Notes under the pieces: generated by a model
What the model was told of the DNA's origin: nothing
The model's input: only the letters and a program-made list of their open reading frames with translations
Databases searched by the model: none
Shown here: positions 1-12,287 of the stretch, in pieces
Position numbering within the stretch: position 1 is the stretch's first letter
How the letters are laid out: each line of letters opens with the position of its first letter
Assembly (NCBI RefSeq): GCF_029873635.1
Contig: NC_080418.1
Coordinates: 13,123,562 to 13,187,561, forward strand
Source: Malania oleifera
Taxonomy: Eukaryota; Streptophyta; Magnoliopsida; Santalales; Ximeniaceae
DNA: 64,000 bases
Reading direction: 5' to 3'
Made by a program: the position numbers and the translations under genes

Positions 1-794
1 AGAGAAGGCAATTCTATAAGCTCAAAAAATACCACTCATTAATACATCTGACTATATAAATACTACAACTCCCAAGCAACAGTAAATATTTACAGAGGCA
101 GAGATGCACAAGTCCTGATTCTCATTGCAACCACTATGAAGGAAATGAAAAAAGACCAGGATCAGAAAAATGGCATGACAAGCAAGACATATGGCTGCGC
201 AATGTAATTAGCCTCTTCATCATGCCAATAGTTGTGACTTGTTTCGTGTCTTGATTCTGTGGGCAACAAGTTCATGTCAATGATTCCATCACCACAGATT
301 TTAAACACGATGACCCTCCACACAATGGCCAGAAAGCATTCAAGAAAGAATCTTATTGCAGTGCCAAGACACTGTACATTATCTGGTGAAGACAACAGAC
401 AGCATGAATAGCACCAATACACCACAAGTTTGCTCTGGAAGAAAGTACCTCCACCTGAACAGATCTGAAAACATCAAGCCGCCAGATTAGCTTACGTTTT
501 GCTTCCTGTCACTACAAAACCAAACTACTGACTAGAGAGGATAAAATAACATTTTAAAAACATGAAAACAATAACTAATCACCTCCAGAATAGGTATATA
601 AAAAACAAGAGTTTTTATTTGTGTGTGAGTGGGTGACACCGCAGGTGGAATAAGATAAATATTCACAGAACAGCATTACCTTTGTCCTCATTCACAGTCT
701 TCCCTGACATACAGCAATGAAACAAGAAGGCAGTAGGTTTCAGGGAAAAAAATCATAGTTCTTCAACGTTCTGACAAAAAAATAAAAATGCCAT
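1..794 (-). other. 3' flank / probable 3' UTR of GRAS gene
   Basis: This stretch lies directly downstream of the GRAS stop codon. It is moderately AT-rich and holds no convincing coding region. The 88-codon open frame at 162-425 has no recognisable domain. Part of it is likely 3' UTR, but I cannot place the poly(A) site. Confidence 0.5.
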
Positions 795-3008
795 TCAAGA
801 TTCATTTGCAGGAATCCAACATGAAGATGCATAAAGAATTCGGCCTTTCCATCCCTGCAGCATCCAGTGCCCATCTTCATCAACCACAAAATCCTTGTGA
901 AAGCCAGCTTTCACCTTAGTCCTCAATGCCTTCATAAGATCCCCATCCAATGGAAGCAGCCTGAACCCAGCCCTTCCAATTCGGACCTGCCATTGCTTGT
1001 ATGTCTCAGGTCTCACCACTCTTTCTAAGCCCTCACATGCTATGACATTCATAGTCTCCCGCCCATAAAATTCTTTCTCAAACACCATTCTCTCCTGATT
1101 TTCACGGGATAAGTTAGCATCAAACATGTCAAAGAATGCAGAGAAGTGAAATAGCAGCTCCCGGAAGCGTGTGACGAAGAAGGGAGCACTGTAGCAACCA
1201 TTAACAACAGAAACCGTGAAGATATCAGGATTTATCTTCCGGATTAAGTTCAGAACAGCATCCCTTGGACTGTCTATAACAACTGTCTCGTCAAGTAGAT
1301 TCCTAAATCGGAACAAGGAATTCACAGCAATCACCTCATTTTTTTTTATCTTGAGGTCTTCAATTCTGATAGTTTCCCATTTTTTTGCTATGGCATTATA
1401 CTCAAATGGAACATTAAAGCGCTCACAATACCTTGCCAAACGATGCCCAGTCTCCTGAATTCTTTCTGCTGGCCGGAAACCAGGTTGGGGAAGATCTATC
1501 CCCGTAATGCGAAGCTTGGGAGGGCCACCAGGTCTGGATGAGAGATGATGAATGAGCATGGGCCATTGGAAACCATACAGGATACCAAAATCTATAATAT
1601 GAAGCGTCGTTGCTTTCTCAGCAAAACCAAAAATGTGGTGATTTGCAAACTTCAGAGCAATCTTCTTGAAAGGGGATGCCATGAGATAAAGTTGGTAACA
1701 TTTCAACATATCAGAAGCTGATTCCAATCTGGAAGCCAAGGCAGTATAAAGTTGAGTCCCAGTACCAGTCAAGCGTGCCTCAAGGGCATTAGCAAAGTAA
1801 TGGGCACACCTTTGAGACCCATCTCCAGAGGGAGAAGAATGCTGCCGAATCTGTCTTAACAGTTCATCTGCAGTCCTGCGATCATCAGCATTGACAGCTT
1901 GAGCACAGAGAATAAGCAAAGTCCTCAAATCCACGACTTCCTTCTTATTTCCTCTTCTCTTTGCACGACCCTTCCCAGCATTTAATCTGCCCGCTGGCCC
2001 ATCCTGCTCCAATGCCTTGGCTTCTCCATTCTGCTCATCTTTATCGGCAGTACACAGGATATAATTCTGATATCCATAAGAACAAAGTAAAACGCTGTCA
2101 AACATATCTACTAACTCAGCCTCTTCCACATGAACCGCCGATTGCTTATTACGCCTCTCTTCTTCCTCGCATATTTCCTCCCTGTCATGATTCTTCCTTC
2201 CCCTTGACCCATTAGGCAAAGACTCCGTATCATCCTTCTCTACCTCTTGAGCATTGTCCACTGGAGGCAAATTCTGGTTCTCCAGATCTATAGTTAAGAG
2301 ATTTGCACCAGGAAGAAATTTACTAGCTTCCTCCACCCCTCTTCTAAACTGCAATGCAGTGTCGTTCTTGGTGAAAGGATTTGGATCAAGAGGCATACTA
2401 ACAGAAGAGTGCACTGGCCCATTAAAACTATGACTGGAGTTGCTCAGAGAGCTGAGGGGTAACTGTGAAGTGGACTGAAAAGCGGGGTTGACATCCTGGA
2501 GAGAGGATTGCGACACAGAGGGACCAAGTTCTCTCCTATCACCAATCAACCTAGTTTGAACTGAATTGATAGTGCCATCACCACGGCTATGACTACAATC
2601 ACTAGAAAAGGTGTTTGGACTCTCCAGAGGCGGCTGATTGGGTGAGAGAGGATACTTGTTGCCAAGGGCTTCGTAGAAAGACCTCTCGGCGGCTTGAAGA
2701 GCCCAGGAGTCGAAGAACATGGACGACTGATCCTGCATGTCCTCTTCCATGAGTATATGGCCTATGACCTTAACAACATCAGAAAAGTCGCCGTCGTCGG
2801 GAGAATACGCAGGCGGGGCCAAAATAACCGGAGCTGGCTCCGGTGGAGGGGAAGGAAAATCCATGAAGTTGAGATCAGAGCCATTTTGGAATTCGAATTC
2901 GTTTGAGAAAAAAGTGTTCTCATCAGAACTGGGGAAAATATTCTCATGATTCAACTCAGATCCGTTTGTGGGATTGGAAGGACAATTAAACTGTGGATCC
3001 ATAACCAT
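795..3008 (-). CDS. GRAS-family transcription regulator, SCL9/14/33-like
   Basis: One uninterrupted exon encodes about 737 residues. The ATG at 3008 is chosen because the codon upstream is TTG, not ATG; a second ATG follows two codons later. The acidic N-terminal half contains a KVIGHILMEEDM segment near residue 80 and an EEEE-rich stretch near 280, both typical of the SCL9/14/33 branch. A basic RAKRRGNKK patch near 350 could be a nuclear localisation signal. The GRAS domain starts near 360 (VVDLRTLLILCAQAV). It has a VHIID variant LHIIDFG near 470, a PFYRE region (FFVTRFREL), and a C-terminal SAW region ending WKGRILYASSCW. Length and intronless coding region fit the family. SCL14-type proteins are nuclear co-regulators, often with TGA bZIP factors in stress and xenobiotic responses; that role here is inferred from family. 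No truncation or frameshift is visible. Confidence 0.95.
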   Translation of the reverse strand: MVMDPQFNCPSNPTNGSELNHENIFPSSDENTFFSNEFEFQNGSDLNFMDFPSPPPEPAPVILAPPAYSPDDGDFSDVVKVIGHILMEEDMQDQSSMFFDSWALQAAERSFYEALGNKYPLSPNQPPLESPNTFSSDCSHSRGDGTINSVQTRLIGDRRELGPSVSQSSLQDVNPAFQSTSQLPLSSLSNSSHSFNGPVHSSVSMPLDPNPFTKNDTALQFRRGVEEASKFLPGANLLTIDLENQNLPPVDNAQEVEKDDTESLPNGSRGRKNHDREEICEEEERRNKQSAVHVEEAELVDMFDSVLLCSYGYQNYILCTADKDEQNGEAKALEQDGPAGRLNAGKGRAKRRGNKKEVVDLRTLLILCAQAVNADDRRTADELLRQIRQHSSPSGDGSQRCAHYFANALEARLTGTGTQLYTALASRLESASDMLKCYQLYLMASPFKKIALKFANHHIFGFAEKATTLHIIDFGILYGFQWPMLIHHLSSRPGGPPKLRITGIDLPQPGFRPAERIQETGHRLARYCERFNVPFEYNAIAKKWETIRIEDLKIKKNEVIAVNSLFRFRNLLDETVVIDSPRDAVLNLIRKINPDIFTVSVVNGCYSAPFFVTRFRELLFHFSAFFDMFDANLSRENQERMVFEKEFYGRETMNVIACEGLERVVRPETYKQWQVRIGRAGFRLLPLDGDLMKALRTKVKAGFHKDFVVDEDGHWMLQGWKGRILYASSCWIPANES

Positions 3009-3420
3009 CAATACGCCTCAAAACCCTAAACCCAAGAACCCTAAACACAAAACGATCTGTGCAAAGAATTATCTTCCCACCTCTCAATCCAAACTAACAA
3101 CCATAAAAAGAAACACCAAGAACCGTAAACATGCAGATACTCTAATCCCCACGAGAGAAATCACCTACGATCCATACAAATTCCTCAGAATGTCACAAAA
3201 TTTAACCCCAAAAACAAAATAGAAGCAGATCAAACAAGTAAGCTAAAACTCAAGAATTCTAGAGCAGAACCTGACGAAAATGAGACAAAAGAAGATCCAA
3301 AATGAAAAATCGCGTACCCAAGATCAATCGCCAAGAACCGAAGCTAAGCTGAGAGCTTCATCAAGTGATGAGCTTCACTAAAGGAGAAGGGAGATGGATA
3401 GAGCTCAATTTATTAATTAA
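3009..3420 (-). promoter_or_regulatory. 5' UTR and core promoter of GRAS gene, with possible 5' UTR intron and teloboxes
   Basis: On the minus strand a plausible 5' UTR intron runs from a GTACGCG donor near 3316 to a TTTGCACAG acceptor near 3062. An AT-rich TATA-like sequence (TTAATTAATAAATT) lies at about 3407-3420. Two telobox-type motifs, AAACCCTAA (3021-3029) and AACCCTAAA (3037-3045), sit 10-40 bp upstream of the start codon. Splice sites are inferred by eye only. Confidence 0.55.
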
Positions 3421-3639
3421 TGGCTGTGCAGCTTTAAAGCTTGCTGCGTCATGAAACTTCCACCAGCGTGAGAAGTGACAGTGAGAGGATGATGTCAGCA
3501 GATCGTCCGACTGCTCCCAATCCGAGCACATTTTGACGAGATTAACGGACCAGATTGGGTGGCTGAAGGTTCGCCATCCGTGTTTGCCGCAGATGATCCA
3601 AGCCCAATAAAGATATATATATATATCGGGGATGAATGG

Positions 3640-3960
3640 GCTTATAACTTGTTAAACTACAGTAACACTGGTGGGCCCTGGAAGCTTTTGAAGTGGGCCT
3701 GCCCCACGAGCTTGGAATTGTTCAAACGAGGAACGGGAATTTAGTGGGCCCGCTCGACACGTAGCAAACTATAATTGGGGAGTCCTGAAAAAATTTGGTT
3801 TTTGGGGGGCCCAGGAAGCGACCGGTAGCAGCCGGTCTAAAGACTCTAAACGGAGAGACGTGCAGCCCAAGCCGGTCGTTGTCTTGACACCTAGTCCTTG
3901 CAGACCGGTCAAACCAGGCGTTCATGCCCATGGTTTCCAAGATTTAAATTTGTTGTAATG
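3640..3960. promoter_or_regulatory. Upstream region with clustered GTGGGCC (site II-like) motifs and ACCGGT repeats
   Basis: GTGGGCC occurs at about 3672, 3693 and 3744, with GGGGCCC near 3806; TGGGCC motifs are known TCP-type promoter elements in plants. From 3820 the sequence carries ACCGGT/GCCGGT motifs and resembles a segment upstream of the telomere-binding gene at 59875-59945. No gene is present. Confidence 0.4.
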
Positions 3961-5870
3961 TAAAATAAAATTATATTAATTTTTTAAATATATATAAATT
4001 TAAATTAAATTTTCAAAATTCATAATTGCTGAATTGCTGTTATAAAATAAGAGAATAGGAGATAATCTATTTCTTATTTTTTGAAAAATTTAAAATTAAG
4101 ACTTTCATTGCAAAATTCTCAAAATTCAAATTATAAATATTTTTCAAAAGAAATATATGTTATGTTTGGAAGTATAAATTTGGGATATTAGATTCAATTT
4201 TATGTGTTTTGAATAAAATTTTACATAATTTTCATATTAATTTATTTTAAAAAAAAGTATAAAAATTCAATTTTAAAGCTCTGTACTCTCATATGTGAGA
4301 AAAGAGAGTAAAGAATTATAATATTATAGTAGTTTATTAGATTTAGAAGTTATATAAAATGTATTAAAATTTGTTCAAATTCACTCAAATCTAAATTCAA
4401 GATCCGAAATTTATGCTTTCAAACGCATCATTATTTTTAATTAGTAGTTTTGCTATAAGTCAAAAGGAAAGTCAAAAGGAAAAAAAAAAAAAAAAAAAGG
4501 CACACACAAAAAAAAAAAAAAAAGGAATGTTTGGAGAAAAAAAAATAAAAAAGAACTTGATGTGAAAGAACTTATGAAAGGAATAAAAATGAAAATGAAA
4601 TTTAAAATTGCTTTCAAATTTTAAATAAAATAATTGAATATATTTATATATCACTTAAAAATATAATCTCATTTCTTCTTCTTTTGTTTTTCCTTTTAAC
4701 CATATACAATTTCAAAGCTGAAGCAATTAAGGATCTATAAATTGTGAAAGCTGTTTTTATTTTTATTTTTTTATTTTTTTATTTTTTTATTTTTTTATTT
4801 TTTTTGGTTTTTTAAAGAATTTAAAAAAAAAACTAATTTTTTAGTTTTTTTACATTTTATTTAAAGGTTGAAAATAACAAAAAGTTGACACTATTTATTT
4901 TGAAAAAAATTTATTTTTATTTATATATTTTTAATAATTAGAAAAAATATCATCTTATTTTAAAATGTTTTAAAATTTATATAAGGAAGTTGAAAAGCAT
5001 CTTTTTTATTATTTATTATTTTTATAATTTTTTAAAATATTTTGTTCCATCTCAAATTTGAATCACACCTTAAAGGAAGGATAAGAAATGGGACATTGAA
5101 TTTAATTCCATTAAATTGGAATATAAATCGGAAAAAGTGAAATATGTCCTCTTATTTGTTTTTTTTTTTTTTTAATAAATATTTCTATTGTACCCTCAAT
5201 CTAGGAGTGCCATAGGATGTAATAAAAATGATCAATCAATATCAAGAAAAGTACAGTGATTTTAAATAAAGGACACAAATTTCTTTTGAGGTTTTAAAAA
5301 TTTTAAAAACTTTCACATTTAATTTTTATGACAGTTACAAATCTTCCCTTACTTTATCATTAAGTTCAAGAAGGAGGTATAAGCGTCCAACAAATCAAAT
5401 GTCTAGGAAGCTGGTGGGACTTTTAAAATTTTAGAATAAGCATGCGTCTTTTATCAGACTTCAAAGGAGATTCATAGGATTTTTAAAATATTGAAAAAGA
5501 GTCATCTTTTTGCCAAATCCCAGAAGAGAAAAGTATCTTTTGTCACAATTTTATCTATATTTTTATAATTACTATGTCGATGAGTCTACCTCCAACATCC
5601 CATTCTTTTTTTAATTAAAACACATGTCCATGCTCTAAGATTAGATTTGTACAACACAGAGACTATTGATAATCATCTTTTGATCAAACAAATAATAATA
5701 TTGATAAAAAAAATTAAATTTCAAGGTAAATCTAGAAAGAAGAACAAAATTCCATAAAGTCCACTAACTACTTATGAGTGATGGACATACCCTTCTTCCC
5801 ATGTTTTTCCTTCATGCATGTGTGAAAAAGTTGATATCGACTTGAATCGATCAGTCTAGTTAATTTTTTG
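3961..5870. other. AT-rich intergenic DNA, no gene seen
   Basis: The region is very AT-rich with A-tracts at about 4478-4524 and a repeated T6A pattern at 4757-4802. I see no open frame with protein-like composition and no clear transposon ends. Confidence 0.7.
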
Positions 5871-5984
5871 AATTTTGAAATCTTTCTTTTGATTGGCTAA
5901 TTATCTCGATTGTGCCACTCGTTCTAACGGTTGACGTGTCCTATAACAATAAGGACATTGGTTTACTAATTGGTAGTTTAAACA

Positions 5985-7857
5985 ACTAAGCCTATACTCT
6001 GGTATGTACTCACGGCTAAGCCTAACCAAGTCTACAAGACCTAACAACCTGGTTAGTTCTGATACCCCCAAATCCGAAAATAGGATCCAGGGGTGAAAAT
6101 GTAATCTAACCTGTCCCTATATCATACAAATCATCCACAAATACAATACAAAGGATAAAGGTCCGACCCCGTGGGGTTCCCAGGCACCCTATACACATCC
6201 AAATACAACAGAATATACGCAGCAGAAAAAGGTCTTTCTATATATACACAGTACCATACCAGAGTCTATACAAGAGTAGAAATATGCTCTAACATACAAC
6301 GTACAACTGGGTGCCCAACACATCCCAAAAAGGCAACCTACCAAAACATAGTCCTAGCACATACCTAAGCGCTAACTGCAGTACACCAGCCACTACGCTC
6401 CCTACACTAGGACATTAGTTCCAATTACTTGAAGGACTTGTAAAAATGTACGTACAGTAGGGGTGAGTCACCTCTCAGTAAGGAATAACACATGTTATAT
6501 CAGTGTGTGGCATTTGAGTGTTATCATGATGCAACATACACGCAGTTAAATGAACTCCAGTATTAATTTTACACAGTGCATAAACGCACACGCAGGCATA
6601 CACACGCCCATGATCTACCCGGTGTCGTCACACCCCTCGGCTCGAAGCCTGTCCACGACAATCAGGCGTTGGCCCGTAGCCAACCCGCGAAGCACGGCGC
6701 CACCGGCACATGGCTAGTCCCAAACTCCCATGGCATCATACCAGTGCTAACTGGTGGATCCACACCCTTCAGTGATAAGCCAGTATAGGCTCACGCTCTC
6801 GGATATAGAGTCGGACACTCTTGCCTACGTGGTAGGCAATAAACACACACCCTCAGATATAAAGCTTGACGCTCTCAGTACCTGAAACAAATTCGGAACC
6901 CAATTCCTTCTAGCAATTTAACTAATCACACACACATGCATGTTCATATAACCAAACAAACCACACCCATTTGGTAATCTAAAATCATGATTTTCCGAAC
7001 ACATACAGTTTAAAACAAGTCAAGGCACGACCATCCTTATAACACAGTATAAATCAACATATACATTCGGTTTTCAACAAAACCAGGGATGCAACTTGTC
7101 GCCCCCTTTTTCCAAAACTATAATCACGAAAAACCCATAGTTTTCCCCGTTAGATCCCCCCAAATGAGTAGGCAAAACACACACAAGACCGTGAACCACT
7201 GTTCTATCGAGTCCGATTTCAAAAATAACTGATACAAACACAATTCCCCTTACCTTTCCCCAAATAGAAAATCCCGAACTCTAAAGTCCCTAAACAGCAA
7301 ACAGAGTTCCAAAACCTACAATCAACAATACAGAATATACTCACAACATTGTTCCCTACAAAACTATTAGATCATAATTGAAAACCAAGCCTTACCTTGA
7401 TTTTAAGCTGAAACCCAAAAATCTCCGAAACAAGATTCCGATCAATAGAACTTGTAGAGAATCCTTCCATGATCCTCGTGGTAACTTCAGATTTACGATT
7501 CTCACAACGAAGGGCAAAGAAATCTAGAGAGATAGAGAGTAGGGAGAGTTCTAGAGAGAGAGAGTGAAGATATTTGAGTTTCTTAATGGTTAAGTAATGA
7601 AAAATGATATTTATAGCCCTTTGACTCGGGCGAACTCGTCGACGAGATGGTGTCCTCGTCGACGAGGCTATATAGTCTTCTCATCGACGAGACGGTGGAT
7701 TTGTCAACGAATCCTAATATCACCAGTTTCCCGAAACTCCTCGGCTTCTCCTTGTCGACGAGAGATGCATGGCATTCGTCGATGAAGCCTGTTCAAATAC
7801 TAATTTTAACCCTCTCTTATTTACTTAAACTCATTTATCACGATTCGAGTTCTTGCA
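5985..7857 (-). mobile_element. Truncated Ty3-gypsy element: 5' LTR plus primer-binding site and leader
   Basis: The element reads on the minus strand. Its 5' LTR spans about 6060-7857 and begins, minus strand, TGCAAGAACTCGAAT, matching the U3 start of neighbouring gypsy LTRs (TGTAACAACCTGG, TGTAATAACCCG). To the left, TTCTGATACC is a decayed primer-binding site, and TATACTCTGGTAT (about 5990) matches the gypsy leader at 21010. The LTR/PBS boundary is blurred, so the 6060 edge is approximate. The TATA box lies at 7607-7616 (minus), next to a TCGTCGACGA array at 7632-7785. The rest of the element is gone. Its right end cuts into the RNase H region of the SIRE element. Confidence 0.7.
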
Positions 7858-7865
7858 ATATCACT

Positions 7866-10562
7866 AGTGCTCTTCCTATCCACTTTGCTACCCATAAAAT
7901 CAGCATCTGAATAGCTTAGAATCTCAAAAGATGTGTACTTAGGATACCATAATCCAATTTCCACGGTTCCTATCAGGTATCTAAGTATTCGTTTAACGGC
8001 TAACAAATGTGACTCTTTTGGTGCAGACTGAAATCTTGCGCACAAACATTCATTAAACATTATATCAGGTCTACTGGCAGTCAGGTATAATAAGCTACCA
8101 CTCATTCCACGATAAAGTTTGACATCTATTGGTATACCTTGTTCATCTTTGTATAATTTCAATGAAATGCTCATAGGTGTACGTAGTATTTTTTCCATCT
8201 TCCATATTAAACTTTTTGAGTAGGTCTCTAATATACTTCGATTGATTTATGAATATTCCATGTTTTGCTTGTTTGATCTGAAGTCCTAGGAAGAAATTTA
8301 GTTTACCCATCATGCTCATCTCAAATTCATTTTGCATGGTATTGGCAAATTCATCACACAGTTCTTTATTTGAAGCGCCAAATATGATGTCATCTACATA
8401 TACTTGCACTAGGAGAATATCATCTTTCTTAGACTTGATGAACAGGGTTGTATCTATCTTTCCTCTTACAAATCCATTTTCTAATAGAAATCGCTTAACC
8501 TTTCATACCAAGCTCTAGGAGCTTGCTTTAAACCCTACAAGGCTTTCGTCACTCTATACATGTGATCTGGATTCTTATGGTTTTCAAAGCCTGGGAGTTA
8601 TTCTACATACACTTCTTCATTTATATAACCATTTAAAAATGCACTTTTGACATCCATTTGATATAACTTGAAATCCTTAAAAGCTGCACATGCTAAAAGC
8701 ATTTGAATGGCTTCCTTTCTAGCTACAGGTGCAAATGTTTCTTCAAAATCTATACCTTCTTCTTGATTATATCCCTGAGCTACTAATCTAGCCTTATTTC
8801 ATACAACTATTCCATGTTCATCTTTCTTATTCTTATATATCCATTTGGTTCCAATGATTGATTTATCCTCAGGTCTAGGAATTAATGTCCATACTTTATT
8901 TCTCTCAAACTGATTTAACTCTTTTTGCATGGACAACACCCAAGATTCATCCTCTATAACTTCACTCACATTCTTAGGTTCTTCTTGAGATAGAAATGCG
9001 AAATGACTAATCATGTTCCTAAATGAGGAGTGAGTGGCTACTCCACGTAATGGTTCACCTATTATTTGATCAATGGGATGATTCTTTATATATTTCCATT
9101 CTCTAGGTGGTTCATTAACCTCATTTTCAATTTGATCAATTTCAATGGATGGTTACTTAAGTTCATTTTTCTTTTCTGAATCATTCTCAATTGATAGTTC
9201 TTCAAATTCCTTATTTAATTCAATTTCATCTTCATCAGTTCTTTTGGAGAAGGGATTTGACTCATCGAACACTACATGAATAGACTCTATGACCATTAAT
9301 GTTCGTTTGTTATATACTCTATAGGCTTTACTATCTAATGCATACCCTAGGAAGATGCCTTCATCAGATTTCACGTCAAACTTTCCTAGTTCATTATCTC
9401 TAAGCACAAAACATTTATAGCCAAAGACATGAAGATATGATATGTTTGGTCTATGGCCATTCCATAACTCGTACGGAGTCTTATTAAGTGATGGTCTAAT
9501 CAATACTCTATTTAGAATATAACAGGCGATATTCACTGCCTCATCCCAGAAGTACTTAGGTAATTTATGTTCGTTAAGCAGAGTTCTGGCCATTTCTTGT
9601 ATAGAACTATTCTTCCTTTCAACTACTCCGTTCTGTTGTGGTGTTCTAGGTGCTGAAAAATTATGGGCAATTCCTAATAAATTATAATAGTCTTCCATGC
9701 CTTGATTCTTAAATTCTCTACCCCTATCACTTTTAATTTTAGTGATTGTATATTCCTTTTCATTTTAGATTTTCTTGCACAGGTTTATAAATTTTTCACA
9801 TGCTTTGTCTTTGTGACCGAAGAATAATACTCATGTGAACCTTGAAAAGTCATCAACTATGACAAAGGCGTATGATTTTCTTCCTAAACTTTGAATTGGG
9901 TTTGGACCAAATAAGTCTAAGTGTAGCATTTGGAATGGCCTAGTAGTGGAGATTTCTTTCTTCTTCTTAAAGCTTGTTCTTGTTTGTTTTCCTAGTTGAC
10001 ATGCATCACAGATTTTATCTTTCACAAATTTAGTCTTAGGCAGTCCCTTAACTAATTGTTTCTTAACAAGTTTTGAGATTAAATCCATGTTTGGGTGTCC
10101 TAATCTCCTATGCCAAATCCAACTTATTTCATTCATAACAGATAAGCATGTCACACTCTGTGAAGTTAAGTTATCAAAGTTTGTGGTATATACTTTTTCA
10201 TGACACTTAGCAATGAACAATATCTTATTATCATATTTGTGTTCAACTATGCACTTGTCATGTTCAAAAGACACTTTGTAACCTTTATGACATAGTTGAC
10301 TTATGCTCAATAAATTGTGTTTTAAACCTTCAAATAATAAAACATCATCTATAATGAGTGAGGAATCATTACCGACTTTACCTGCACCTGTAATCCTTCC
10401 CTTAGCATTATCTTCAAAAGTAACAAACCCTTCATCCTTGGGTGTGATGGAAGTGAAATTCGCTTTATCCCCAGTCATGTGACGTGAGCATCCACTATCC
10501 ATATACCATCTATCTTTTGAGGATGCTGATCTTAAGCATATCTGCAAGACACAATCAAACAA
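7866..10562 (-). pseudogene. SIRE-type copia pol (protease, integrase, reverse transcriptase, partial RNase H)
   Basis: Several overlapping minus-strand frames together follow the copia pol order. The protease has a DSG core (YMDSGCSRHMTG) near 10500. GAG-pre-integrase shows WHRRLGHPN near 10110 and a CDACQLGKQTRTSF zinc region. The integrase core and C-terminal part run to 9153. The reverse transcriptase has TKWIYKNKK near 8840 and the YVDD active site near 8400. RNase H starts as YSDADFMGSKVDRKSTS and stops at the junction near 7866. Frame changes and stops between segments make it non-functional. A product from this copy is unlikely. Confidence 0.88.
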
Positions 10563-12232
10563 CTAGCTTTGAGACCCAGATTTTCTTGGGTCTAGGGGGG
10601 TTAGTGCTAGATTGACCTTTGACCTTCCATACTTTCTTAATTTTTACATCTTTATTTTTGAAAGGATAGTCGAATTGTATGTGACCCAACCTTCTACATT
10701 TAAAGCATGTAGTATTTCTATAATAATTCTTAGTTGGAACATATGATTTTGACTCTTTTGTAAAAGAACCCATGTAAAGATGTCTATTCTTTAGATTTTC
10801 CTTTCCATTAAAGCCAAGCCCTTCCTTTTCTAGGGAATTTCTTTGAGATCCTAGGAGCTTTTCAAAATTTTTTTGTCCCTCGGTAAATTGACAAATAATT
10901 TTAGATTTATCTTTCAAATCCTTTTCTAACTCCTTAAATTTCAAATCTTTATATTTTTATGAAAGATGCATGAGATTAATTTTGGCGTTCAACTAGATTT
11001 GAAAATTCTTTGACTTTACTTCTCAACTCATAAATTTGCTTTATTTTCTTCTCAAACATTTTAATAGTGTATAGATATTCTTGTTTCAGTTCATCATATG
11101 ATATCATATCATTTTAATTTTCAGAATCACTAAAATAATACAAAGATGATGAAAATGATGATTGTACCTCAAGGTTATCATGTGTCATTAGACCCAAATT
11201 GGCAACCTCGTCGTCGCTGGATTCAGATTCTGAACAACTAGTGTTGTGTGTATCCCAGCCGACTTTCAGCGCCTTCTTCTTTTTCTTTGAGGCTTTCACT
11301 AGTTTAGGACACTCAGGCTTCATGTGTCCAACCTCTCAGCAGTTGTAGCATGTTGGTGGATCCTCCTTCTTTTTCTTCATGCTAGGTTCTCCTATTTCTG
11401 ATTTAGAGTTCTAGAATTTTCTGTTGAATTTCTTGTTCTTCTTCAAGAACTTCTCGAACTTTCTTGTTAGCAAGGCCATGTCATCATCCATTTCAGAATC
11501 ACTTCCTTCACTTGAATAGCTTGACGATACCTTAAGTGCAATGACCTTCTTTACTTTGCTTTGCTTAATCTTTCTCTCATTTATTGCCAGCTCATAGGTG
11601 ATGAGCGATCCAATGAGTTCGTCCACCGACATCTCCTTGAGATTTCTCCCTTCTGCTATTGTCGTCGCTTTTGCTTCCCACACTGGAGGTAATCCCCTAA
11701 GTATTTTCCTGATCAACTCATAAGTAGGGTAAGTCTTTCCAAGTGCATTCAAGGAATTGATGATGTGTGTGAATCTAGTGTACATGGATTGTATAGATTC
11801 ATCAACTGTCATTTTAAGTGTTTCATATTCACTGGTGAGCATGTCAATCCTACTATCCTTGACTTTCTTAGTACCTTCATATGTAACTTCTAATTTTTCC
11901 CAAATTTCTTTAGCCGAGTTACATGCCATTACCCTATTAAATTCATTTACATCTAATGCACAGAAAAGCAAGTTCATGGGAGTAGCATTGATTTGTACTG
12001 ATTTCTAGTCTTCCTCTGCATATTCATCTTTAGTTTTAGGTACATTAACCTTATTAATTACTTTCATAGGAATGTGATTACCCTTAGTCACTATTTTCCA
12101 AACCTTCCAATCTACGTTCAATAGATATATGCTCATCCTACGTTTCCAATAGGTGTAGTTTACACCACAGAACATGGGTGGTCTAGTGGATGAGTGTCCC
12201 TCACCGAATAGAGTTACACTGATATGTGCCAT
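10555..12232 (-). pseudogene. SIRE-type copia gag
   Basis: The N-terminus starts at ATG 12232 (MAHISVTLFGEG). A stop at about 12005 falls where the family normally has tryptophan (EED-stop-KSVQ), consistent with TGG to TAG. The next segment (11411-11977) is a UBN2/retrotran-gag domain (CNSAKEIWEKLEVTYEGTKK). Two zinc-knuckle motifs follow: CYNC-stop-EVGHMKPEC near 11330, itself broken by a stop, and CFKCRRLGHIQFDYP near 10690, where the last cysteine is missing. Gag would package element RNA; here it is degenerate. Confidence 0.85.
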
Positions 12233-12278
12233 GTGATCTTTTTACAAATAAAATATTAAGTCTATGTATACCCTCTCT

Positions 12279-12287
12279 GATACCAAA
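12279..12287 (-). other. Primer-binding site of SIRE copia element
   Basis: The minus strand reads TTTGGTATCAGAGAGG immediately inside the 5' LTR, complementary to the 3' end of initiator tRNA-Met (TGGTATCAGAG core), the usual copia primer. Confidence 0.85.

Noticed and set aside
162-425. 88-codon minus-strand open frame as a gene
   Set aside because: No domain, no splice context, and it lies in the likely 3' UTR of the GRAS gene.
5834-5838. ATATC as the left TSD of the truncated gypsy LTR (partner at 7858-7862)
   Set aside because: A 5-mer match alone is expected by chance, and no LTR end is next to it.
7632-7785. Regularly repeated short palindromes as a CRISPR-like array
   Set aside because: Eukaryotic nuclear context, irregular spacing, and the same motifs sit in LTR U3 regions of several elements.
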